Assembly: GCA_018712125.1 (NCBI GenBank) | Contig: DVHM01000100.1 | Location: 1-23,873 of the forward strand | Length of the DNA stretch: 23,873 nt | Direction: 5' to 3' | Source: Pullilachnospira_A gallistercoris | GTDB taxonomy: Bacteria > Bacillota > Clostridia > Lachnospirales > Lachnospiraceae | Shown: positions 6,723-13,570 of the stretch, piece after piece | How the letters are laid out: each line of letters starts with the position of its first letter | How positions within the stretch are numbered: position 1 is the stretch's first letter | The notes under the pieces: generated by a model | Told to the model about the DNA's origin: nothing | The model's database searches: none | The model's input: the letters and a program-made list of their open reading frames with translations, nothing else | Position numbers and translations under genes: made by a program

Positions 6723-9677
6723 ATGGCAAAGATCAGAGTATATGAACTTGCGAAAAAATTGGATATACAGTCGAAGGATATTATCGGGTATCTCGCGGAG
6801 AACGGAATGGAAGTGAAAAGCCAGAGCGGGCTGGATGACGCGCAGACCGCGATGATTACGAAAAAATTCGGAAAGCAGGAGCCGGCACAGGGGAAAGCGG
6901 CGCCCGAGAAGGCTTCCGCTGAAAAGGCGGCAACCGCGAAGACGGCGGAGCATGCCGCTCCCGGAAACCCGGAGTCTGAGGCGAAGAAGAAGGCCGCTAA
7001 CGCGGAGGCGAAAAAGGAGGCTCCCGCCGCATCGGACGGAAAGGGGAAGGAGAAACGTCCCGCTGCCGGAGACGGGCGTGAGCGTCCCAGGAAAAAACCG
7101 AATATTTCCGCGGTGTTTAATGCCCAGTACAGCAGGCAGCCCAGATCCCGCCGCCCGGAGGGGGAGCGCAGGAATGCCCGTCCGGGAGACCGGGGGGCGA
7201 GACCGGGCGGCAACCGCTCCGGAAGGCCGGGAGACAGATCTGTCCGCTCCCAGGAGGTGCGCCGTCCGCTGATCCGTCCCCTCGCGCACAAGGAGGGAGA
7301 ACGGCCCAGCGACCGGTTTTCGGTAAAGGAGGAGCCCCAGAGCGCGCAGCAGACGCCCCGGCAGAATGTATCTGCCCAGCGTCCGCAGCAGCCGAGGGAG
7401 GCGCAGCCAAAAGACAGAGAACTTCAAGCAAACGCGGCAAACAGCCGTCTGCAGCAGCCGAGGGAGAATGTCTACGCCAACCGTCGTCCTCAGGAGAGAA
7501 GCGAGCAGGCGCCCCGGAGAGAGAATGTCTATGCAAACCGGGATGACAGGAGACCCCGCACGGCGGATAACCGGGATGCCAGAAAGCCGCGTTCGGGAGA
7601 GGGCAGGAATTTTACCAGCCGTCCGGGACGTCCGGCAGTTGGGCAGAATGTTTACGCCAATTCCAGAGATAATAAGAAGGGAGGCGCCCGTCCCGGCGGA
7701 GACCGCGATTTCCGCAAGAACGACCGGAAGGGAGCCGCTGCGGTTCCGGCGGAAGAGATCCGGGGCAAGGAGAGCAGAGAGCGCGACAATAACCGCAGAA
7801 AGAAGCATGACCGGGACGTTCTGGGATCCAAGAAGCAGGAGCGGTATGTAAATTTGGAGAAGAACGGCGGCAAGAAGAAAAACAAAGCGCCGGCGCCCAA
7901 GCAGCCGGCCAGGGATGAGAATGAGATTCTCACCATTACGCTTCCGGAGAAGATTACGATCCGGGATCTGGCTGACAAGTTGAAGGTGCAGGCTTCCGAT
8001 ATCGTCAAAAAACTCTTTATGAAGGGTGTCATGGTGACGGTAAATCACGACATCGACTACGAACAGGCGGAGGAGATTGCCCTGGAGTACAACTGCATCT
8101 GCGAGCCGGAAGAGAAGGTGGATGTGATCGAGGAACTGCTCCGGGAGGATGAGGATCCCGAGGAGAGCCTGGTGCCGAGACCTCCGGTAGTCTGTGTGAT
8201 GGGTCATGTCGATCACGGTAAGACATCCCTGCTGGATGCGATCCGCGACACCCATGTGACCGACCGGGAGGCAGGCGGTATTACCCAGCACATCGGAGCC
8301 TATGTGGTGGATGTGAACGGACAGAAGATTACCTTCCTGGATACCCCGGGCCATGAGGCCTTTACCGCCATGCGTATGCGTGGAGCAAACTCCACGGATA
8401 TCGCGATCCTGGTGGTCGCCGCCGATGACGGCGTGATGCCCCAGACGGTCGAGGCGATCAACCATGCGAAGGCCGCCGGCATCGAGATCATTGTGGCGAT
8501 CAACAAGATCGATAAGCCCAATGCAAACGTGGAACGGGTAAAACAGGAGCTGTCGGAATATCAGCTGATTCCCGAGGACTGGGGCGGAAATACGATCTTT
8601 GTTCCGGTATCCGCCCATACACGGGAGGGAATCGACACGCTGCTGGAGATGATTCTGCTGACAGCGGAGATGTGCGAGCTGAAGGCAAATCCCAACCGCA
8701 ATGCCAGAGGACTTGTCATCGAGGCGCAGCTGGATAAGGGACGCGGTGCTGTGGCGACGGTGCTTGTGCAGAAGGGAACGCTCCATGTGGGAGATCCCGT
8801 GGCCGCCGGAAGTTCTCACGGAAAAGTCCGCGCGATGCTGGATCACAACGGCAGACGCGTCAAGGAGGCGGGACCCTCCACACCGGTGGAGATCCTGGGT
8901 CTCTCCGATGTGCCGAACGCGGGAGAAATCTTTGTCGCCATGGATTCCGAGAAGGAGGCGAGAAATTTCGCGGAGACCTTTATCTCGGAAGGAAAGAACC
9001 GGCTGATCGAGGAGACGAAGGCCAAGATGTCTCTGGACGATCTGTTCTCCCAGATTCAGTCCGGCAATGTGAAGGAGCTGAACATCATCGTGAAGGCCGA
9101 TGTGCAGGGCTCCGTGGAGGCGGTAAAACAGTCTCTGGAGAAGCTTTCCAACGAGGAAGTGGTTGTCAAGATTATTCATGGCGGCGTAGGCGCCATCAAC
9201 GAGAGCGATGTGATCCTGGCTTCCGCGTCCAATGCCATTATCATCGGATTCAATGTGCGTCCGGATGCTGTCGCTAAAGCCACGGCGGACCGGGAGGGCG
9301 TGGATGTGCGTCTGTACAAGGTTATCTACAACGCGATCGAGGATGTGGCGGCTGCCATGAAGGGAATGCTGGATCCCGTATACGAGGAGAAGGTCATCGG
9401 CCATGCGGTAGTGCGTCAGATATTCAAGGCGTCGGATGTGGGAAATATCGCCGGCTCCTATGTGCTGGACGGCTATTTCCAGAGAAACTGCAAAGTGCGG
9501 GTATTCCGGGAGGGCGAACAGCTCTTCGAGGGCGAGCTGGCATCTCTGAAGCGTTTCAAGGACGACGTGAAGGAAGTAAAGGCCGGATACGAGTGTGGTC
9601 TTGTCATTGAGGGATTCAACGATATCGCCGAGGAGGATACCATCGAGGCCTATATTATGGTTGAAGTTCCAAGATAG
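6723..9677 (+). CDS. infB: Translation initiation factor IF-2
   Basis: IF-2 is the GTPase that delivers fMet-tRNA to the 30S subunit and promotes subunit joining. The 984-residue product begins with a conserved IF2_N fold (MAKIRVYELAKKLDI), followed by a long low-complexity Arg/Gln/Asn/Pro-rich linker (about 55-400), a second IF2_N module (ITIRDLADKLKVQASDIVKKLF), then the G domain with GHVDHGKT at 494-501, DTPGHEAF, NKID and a G5-like SAH, and C-terminal domains II, III and the fMet-tRNA binding domain. GGAGG lies seven bases before the ATG at 6723; an upstream in-frame ATG at 6690 sits inside ylxQ and lacks conserved sequence. The linker carries repeated NVYAN motifs (residues 249, 268, 309, with a variant at 215). 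Confidence 0.97.
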   Translation: MAKIRVYELAKKLDIQSKDIIGYLAENGMEVKSQSGLDDAQTAMITKKFGKQEPAQGKAAPEKASAEKAATAKTAEHAAPGNPESEAKKKAANAEAKKEAPAASDGKGKEKRPAAGDGRERPRKKPNISAVFNAQYSRQPRSRRPEGERRNARPGDRGARPGGNRSGRPGDRSVRSQEVRRPLIRPLAHKEGERPSDRFSVKEEPQSAQQTPRQNVSAQRPQQPREAQPKDRELQANAANSRLQQPRENVYANRRPQERSEQAPRRENVYANRDDRRPRTADNRDARKPRSGEGRNFTSRPGRPAVGQNVYANSRDNKKGGARPGGDRDFRKNDRKGAAAVPAEEIRGKESRERDNNRRKKHDRDVLGSKKQERYVNLEKNGGKKKNKAPAPKQPARDENEILTITLPEKITIRDLADKLKVQASDIVKKLFMKGVMVTVNHDIDYEQAEEIALEYNCICEPEEKVDVIEELLREDEDPEESLVPRPPVVCVMGHVDHGKTSLLDAIRDTHVTDREAGGITQHIGAYVVDVNGQKITFLDTPGHEAFTAMRMRGANSTDIAILVVAADDGVMPQTVEAINHAKAAGIEIIVAINKIDKPNANVERVKQELSEYQLIPEDWGGNTIFVPVSAHTREGIDTLLEMILLTAEMCELKANPNRNARGLVIEAQLDKGRGAVATVLVQKGTLHVGDPVAAGSSHGKVRAMLDHNGRRVKEAGPSTPVEILGLSDVPNAGEIFVAMDSEKEARNFAETFISEGKNRLIEETKAKMSLDDLFSQIQSGNVKELNIIVKADVQGSVEAVKQSLEKLSNEEVVVKIIHGGVGAINESDVILASASNAIIIGFNVRPDAVAKATADREGVDVRLYKVIYNAIEDVAAAMKGMLDPVYEEKVIGHAVVRQIFKASDVGNIAGSYVLDGYFQRNCKVRVFREGEQLFEGELASLKRFKDDVKEVKAGYECGLVIEGFNDIAEEDTIEAYIMVEVPR

Positions 9678-9684
9678 GAGATAT

Positions 9685-10068
9685 ATGAAGAAGAGAAGCA
9701 TCAAAATGACCAGAATCAATGAGGAAGTGCTGCGGGAGCTGAGCAATATTCTGCGGGGAGAGATCAAGGATCCCCGTATCAGCCCCATGTGCAGCGTGGT
9801 GGCGGTGGAGGTCGCCCCGGACCTAAAGAGTGCCAAGGCGTACATCAGCGTCCTGGGCGACGAGGCGGCCCAGAAGAGCACGATGGAGGGATTGAAGAGT
9901 TCCGCGGGATTTATCCGCAGAAAACTGGCGGAGAATGTCAATCTCCGCAATACCCCTGAGATGACGTTTATTCTGGATCAGTCCATCGAGTACGGTGTGC
10001 GCATGTCCAGAATGATCGACGAGGTCGCCGGCCATTCCGGCAGCGGACAAGAGGAGGAAGATGCATGA
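9685..10068 (+). CDS. rbfA: Ribosome-binding factor A
   Basis: RbfA is a KH-fold protein needed for late 30S maturation and processing of the 16S rRNA 5' end. The 127-residue product shows the family opening MTRINEEVLRELSNILRGEIKDPRI, the AKAYISVLGDEA strand and the SAGFIRRKLAENVNLRNTPEMTFILDQSIEYG block. The chosen ATG at 9685 follows the infB stop by seven bases with AGGAG very close; the in-frame ATG at 9706, directly before the conserved TRINEE segment, is an alternative. The 3' end overlaps nrnA by four bases (ATGA). Confidence 0.95.
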   Translation: MKKRSIKMTRINEEVLRELSNILRGEIKDPRISPMCSVVAVEVAPDLKSAKAYISVLGDEAAQKSTMEGLKSSAGFIRRKLAENVNLRNTPEMTFILDQSIEYGVRMSRMIDEVAGHSGSGQEEEDA

Positions 10069-11051
10069 AGCTGAACCTGGATGAAAAAATTTCGGCGGCA
10101 CAGACGGTGGCGATCGCCGGGCATGTGAAACCGGACGGGGACTGTGTGGGCTCCTGCCTGGCGGTCTGTCAGTATATCCGCCGGTATTTCCCCCAGAAGC
10201 AGGTGCAGGTTTTTCTGGAGCCGATTCCCCGTATTTTTTACTTTTTGCAGTACGCGGAGGATATCTGCGAAGCTGCCGGGGAGGAGGACGGGCGGTATGA
10301 TCTTTTCATCGCCCTCGACTGCGGAGATCTGCAGCGCCTGGGCAAAGCGGCGTCTCTCTTTGAAAATGCGGCGTCCACGCTCTGCATTGATCACCATGTG
10401 AGCAACCGTTCCTTCGCCGGGGAGAATTATGTCGTGCCCGAGGCCAGCTCCACCTGTGAACTGGTTTACGATCTTCTCCCGAAGGAGCGGATCACAAAGG
10501 AGATCGCCGAGAGTCTGTACACGGGGATCGTCACAGATACGGGAGTGTTTCAGTATTCCTGTACATCCGAGAGCACCATGCGTGCTGCCGGGGATCTGAT
10601 GAGCCGGGGAATTGATTTTACCGGTATTGTGGACCGGGTCTTTTTCCAGAAGACCTTTGTACAGCAGCGGATCATGGGCAGAGCCCTACTGAATGCCCGG
10701 CTCTATATCCGCGGCGATCTGCGGATCGTTGCCTCTGTGCTGACTCCTGAGGATATGGCGGAATGCGGAGCTCTGCCAAAACATCTGGAGGGAATTGTCA
10801 GCCAGCTTCAGAACACGAAGGATGTGGAGGCTTCCCTCTTCCTCTACCCGATGGAGGATGGCGTCTACAAGGTAAGCATTCGCTCTTCGAAAAAGGTAGA
10901 TGCCGCCGCCATCGCCGTCAAATATCAGGGAGGAGGCCATGTGCGGGCCGCCGGCTGTTCCCTTTCGGGGGAAGATCCCTGGAAGATGGCGGAGATGCTC
11001 ATTCGGGATGTCTGTGACCAGGTCGGACTGCCTGCGGCGGAGGCTGACTGA
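10065..11051 (+). CDS. nrnA: Bifunctional oligoribonuclease / pAp phosphatase NrnA
   Basis: A DHH-DHHA1 phosphoesterase that degrades very short RNAs to mononucleotides and also hydrolyses 3'-phosphoadenosine 5'-phosphate, replacing Orn in Firmicutes. The 328-residue product has the metal-binding motifs HVKPDGD (residues 20-26), LDCGD (84-88) and IDHH (108-111), a DTGVF block near 160, and the DHHA1 motif GGGHVRAAG near the C-terminus. It starts at the ATGA overlap with rbfA. The rbfA-nrnA-truB order is common in Clostridia and Bacilli. Because PNPase leaves short oligonucleotides that NrnA finishes, its proximity to pnp makes functional sense. Confidence 0.93.
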   Translation: MKLNLDEKISAAQTVAIAGHVKPDGDCVGSCLAVCQYIRRYFPQKQVQVFLEPIPRIFYFLQYAEDICEAAGEEDGRYDLFIALDCGDLQRLGKAASLFENAASTLCIDHHVSNRSFAGENYVVPEASSTCELVYDLLPKERITKEIAESLYTGIVTDTGVFQYSCTSESTMRAAGDLMSRGIDFTGIVDRVFFQKTFVQQRIMGRALLNARLYIRGDLRIVASVLTPEDMAECGALPKHLEGIVSQLQNTKDVEASLFLYPMEDGVYKVSIRSSKKVDAAAIAVKYQGGGHVRAAGCSLSGEDPWKMAEMLIRDVCDQVGLPAAEAD

Positions 11052-11082
11052 GATGTCGGCGACAGGGAGGAAGACGGCTGAT

Positions 11083-12003
11083 ATGGGAAACAGAAGCGGA
11101 ATCATCAACGTATATAAGGAGGTGGGATATACATCCTTTGACGTGGTTGCCCGGCTTCGCGGTATTCTGAAGATCAGAAAAATCGGACATACGGGAACGC
11201 TGGATCCGGACGCGGTGGGCGTTCTCCCGGTCTGCGTCGGAAGGGCCACAAAGGTCTGCGATCTTTTGACAGACAAGGACAAGGAGTATGAGACGACGCT
11301 GCTGCTCGGTGTAGAGACGGATACCCAGGACATGACGGGAACGGTGTTGTCTTCCGGGGATGTCACGGTTTCGGAGGATCAGGTAAAGGAAGTGATCCGA
11401 AGCTATACAGGAGAGATTTCCCAGATTCCGCCCATGTACTCGGCGCTGAAGGTCAACGGTCAGAAACTCTGTGACCTGGCCCGCAGGGGCGTTGAGGTGG
11501 AACGGAAACCACGAAAGGTAACCATTTACGGGATCGAGATCCTGAAGATGGATCTGCCGCGAATTACCATGCGGGTCCGGTGTTCCAAGGGCACTTATAT
11601 CCGAACGCTCTGTCACGATATCGGACAGGCTCTCGGCTGCGGAGGGGCGATGGAGTCTTTGACCAGGACCAGAGTGGCGGATTTTCGGCTGGAGGACGCG
11701 CATACCATCGACGAGATTCAGACCATGGAACAGCGGGGAGAGCTGGAAAAGATTTTGCTGCCGGTGGACCGGCTGTTTTTATCGGCTCCGGCTTTCTCTG
11801 TGACGGCGGAAGGGGAGAGACTTCTGGCGAACGGCAATCCGATCAGGGCAGACCGTCTGCTGCCAAGAGAAGAGGAAGCGCAGAAGGCGGGGAATCTCTT
11901 CCGGGAGGGGATGACGGCGCGGATGTATCTGCCCGACGGTACCTTTGCCGGGATTTATCAGTGGAAGGAGAACAAATTCATCCCCCGGAAGATGTTTTTG
12001 TAA
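11083..12003 (+). CDS. truB: tRNA pseudouridine(55) synthase TruB
   Basis: Makes pseudouridine 55 in the T loop of nearly all tRNAs. The 306-residue product starts with the usual SGIINVYKEVGYTSFDVV and carries the catalytic motif GHTGTLDPDAVG, with Asp41 the expected nucleophile, followed by KEYETTLLLGVETDTQD and the KGTYIRTL motif. The ATG at 11083 fits the family N-terminus, with AGGGAGG about twelve bases upstream; the in-frame ATG at 11053, directly after the nrnA stop, also has a site and would add ten non-conserved residues. The C-terminal part is short, as in Firmicute TruB. Confidence 0.94.
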   Translation: MGNRSGIINVYKEVGYTSFDVVARLRGILKIRKIGHTGTLDPDAVGVLPVCVGRATKVCDLLTDKDKEYETTLLLGVETDTQDMTGTVLSSGDVTVSEDQVKEVIRSYTGEISQIPPMYSALKVNGQKLCDLARRGVEVERKPRKVTIYGIEILKMDLPRITMRVRCSKGTYIRTLCHDIGQALGCGGAMESLTRTRVADFRLEDAHTIDEIQTMEQRGELEKILLPVDRLFLSAPAFSVTAEGERLLANGNPIRADRLLPREEEAQKAGNLFREGMTARMYLPDGTFAGIYQWKENKFIPRKMFL

Positions 12004-12010
12004 TATACAT

Positions 12011-12970
12011 ATGAAGGTATTGACATCATTGCGTGAAAACCGAATAGCGTGCCCGACAGCGGTGACGGTGGGAAAGTTTGACGGACTCCACAGGGGACAT
12101 GATCTGCTCGCCCATCGGATCCTGGAACAAAAGGGGCGGGGACTGTCCTCAGTGGTGGTTACCTTCGACGCCTCCCCCCGGGTGGTGCTTCAGGGACAGA
12201 AAAACCGGTCGCTGGTAACCCGGGAGGAAAAGAAATATCTGCTGGAGCGGGATGGCATAGAATATCTGGCCGAGTGTTCCTTTGAAGATGAGATTGTTCA
12301 TATGGAACCGGAGGAGTTCATCCGGCTGTTGAAGGACAATTTTTCCATGAAATATCTGGCTGTGGGGACGGATTTTCATTTCGGATACCGCGGAAGGGGA
12401 GATGTGGATCTGCTGCGCAGGCTCGCAGGCGAGATGGGTTTTGAACTGGAAGTGGTGGAAAAAGTCCGGGAGGACAGCCGGGAGATCAGCAGTACCTTTA
12501 TCCGGGAGGAGATCCAGAAAGGTCATATAAAAAAGGCCAATCATCTGCTGGGGTATCCCTATTTTGCCTGCGGGACGGTGGTTCACGGAAAACATCTGGG
12601 CAGCCGTCTGGGGTTTGCCACCATCAACATTACGCCTCCGCCGGAGAAATTGCTTCCGCCCTTCGGTGTCTACGTCACACAGGTGCGGATCGACGGCCGC
12701 ACATACCGGGGCGTGACCAATGTGGGCGTGAAACCCACCATAGAGGGCGAACGCCTTCCGGGAATCGAAACCCATATCTTTGATTTTTCCGGGGAACTTT
12801 ACGGGGAGCGCGTGTGTGTTTCCTTTTTCGATTTTCTGCGCCCGGAACAGAAATTTTCCTCTGTGGAGGCGCTTCGCAGCCAGGTGGCGGAGGACGAGCA
12901 GAGGGCTCTGGCGTATTTTGAGTCCTGTGGACAGGGCAATGGAGAGCCGCGGAGCGATGAAAAAAAATGA
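12011..12970 (+). CDS. ribF: Bifunctional riboflavin kinase / FAD synthetase
   Basis: Converts riboflavin to FMN and then FAD. The 319-residue product has the N-terminal nucleotidyltransferase motif GLHRGH (residues 25-30), a later EISSTFIRE motif, and the C-terminal flavokinase domain (about 190-310) with VHGKHLGSRLGFATINI and GVTNVGVKPTIEG. The usual flavokinase PTAN motif reads ATIN here, a change at the first and third positions. There is almost no ribosome binding site before the ATG at 12011, and truB ends only seven bases upstream, so translation is probably coupled to truB. Last gene of the rimP cluster; no terminator follows, so transcription may run into rpsO. Confidence 0.94.
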   Translation: MKVLTSLRENRIACPTAVTVGKFDGLHRGHDLLAHRILEQKGRGLSSVVVTFDASPRVVLQGQKNRSLVTREEKKYLLERDGIEYLAECSFEDEIVHMEPEEFIRLLKDNFSMKYLAVGTDFHFGYRGRGDVDLLRRLAGEMGFELEVVEKVREDSREISSTFIREEIQKGHIKKANHLLGYPYFACGTVVHGKHLGSRLGFATINITPPPEKLLPPFGVYVTQVRIDGRTYRGVTNVGVKPTIEGERLPGIETHIFDFSGELYGERVCVSFFDFLRPEQKFSSVEALRSQVAEDEQRALAYFESCGQGNGEPRSDEKK

Positions 12971-12994
12971 GGCGGGAAATGAGATAAATTTTTG

Positions 12995-13023
12995 TTTACA
13001 ATCACATATCCCTATGCTATACT
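12995..13023 (+). promoter_or_regulatory. Promoter of rpsO
   Basis: TTTACA at 12995-13000, a 17-base spacer and TATACT at 13018-13023, with an extended -10 TG at 13015-13016. One of the best promoters in the window. It gives an 80-base leader before rpsO. Confidence 0.8.
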
Positions 13024-13043
13024 TTGTGAGTATGAAATTACCC

Positions 13044-13083
13044 GTATTCGGTCTTACGGACACTCCGACCTCTGGCTGAGTAC
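13044..13083 (+). promoter_or_regulatory. Putative S15 autoregulatory leader hairpin
   Basis: Bases 13044-13053 pair with 13074-13083 over ten positions (three wobbles), enclosing an internal loop and a small hairpin, CGGA 13057-13060 with TCCG 13064-13067. The stem includes the adjacent pairs G13050-U13077 and G13051-C13076, a GU/GC step like the one S15 recognises in 16S rRNA. It ends 15 bases before the rpsO AGGAGG. Autoregulation by S15 is known in several bacteria with different leader folds; its presence here is inference. Confidence 0.5.
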
Positions 13084-13111
13084 AGGCGAATGAAAAACAG
13101 GAGGTAAAGAA

Positions 13112-13378
13112 ATGATTTCCAAAGAGAAGAAACAGGCAATTATCAATGAGTACGCAAGAACACCGGGCGACACCGGTTCTCCCGAAGTTCAGGTTGCTGT
13201 GCTGACAGCGAGAATTCAGGAACTGACCGAGCATCTGAAGGACAATCCCAAGGATCATCATTCCAGAAGAGGACTTCTGAAGATGGTAGGTAAGAGACGT
13301 AACCTTCTCGGCTATCTGAAGAACGTGGACATTGAGAGATATCGTTCTCTGATTGAGCGTCTGGGACTCAGAAAGTAG
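13112..13378 (+). CDS. rpsO: 30S ribosomal protein S15
   Basis: An 88-residue protein beginning MISKEKKQAIINEYARTPGDTGSPEVQ, with the conserved DHHSRRGLLKMVGKRRNLLGYLK block at about 49-71. S15 binds the 16S rRNA central domain early in 30S assembly and forms a bridge to 50S. A strong AGGAGG lies seven bases before the ATG. It is transcribed from its own promoter and ends at a terminator, yet stays next to pnp, an arrangement also found in E. coli and Bacillus. Confidence 0.98.
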   Translation: MISKEKKQAIINEYARTPGDTGSPEVQVAVLTARIQELTEHLKDNPKDHHSRRGLLKMVGKRRNLLGYLKNVDIERYRSLIERLGLRK

Positions 13379-13387
13379 GAAAACAGG

Positions 13388-13424
13388 AGAGTGGGGTAGA
13401 TTTGCTATCCCGCTCTATTTTCTT
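13388..13424 (+). terminator. Terminator after rpsO
   Basis: A 12-bp stem, 13388-13399 with 13405-13416 (two G-U wobbles), around ATTTG, followed by ATTTTCTT. It probably ends most rpsO transcripts, and any read-through from ribF, before pnp. Confidence 0.8.
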
Positions 13425-13488
13425 GCGCCGCCGCAGGTGGCGTGGGAGAGCCGTTAAGACGGCGGATTGCAGACAGAAGACCGAGACC

Positions 13489-13525
13489 ACTGAAAAGAGA
13501 AGACGGCGTCTCTTCTTTTTTCAGT
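13489..13525 (+). promoter_or_regulatory. Fifteen-bp hairpin in the pnp leader
   Basis: Bases 13489-13503 pair continuously with 13511-13525 (one G-U wobble) around a 7-base loop. The T-rich run lies inside the stem rather than after it, so it is not a classic terminator. It lies 45 bases before pnp. In E. coli a leader stem cut by RNase III lets PNPase repress its own mRNA; a similar job is possible here but unproven. I see no clear separate pnp promoter in 13425-13570. Confidence 0.55.
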
Positions 13526-13570
13526 AGTTTCGGAAATGCCTGCAAAATTTATGGTAAAAGGAGAAAGAAT

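Noticed and set aside
6645..9950. A 1101-codon minus-strand open frame over infB and rbfA
   Set aside because: The plus strand encodes clear IF-2 and RbfA; the reverse frame is open because of GC-biased codon use and shows no protein family features.
13489..13525. The pnp leader hairpin as an ordinary transcription terminator
   Set aside because: Its T-rich stretch is within the stem and is followed by AGTTTCGG, so there is no U tract after the hairpin; a better terminator for rpsO is at 13388-13424.
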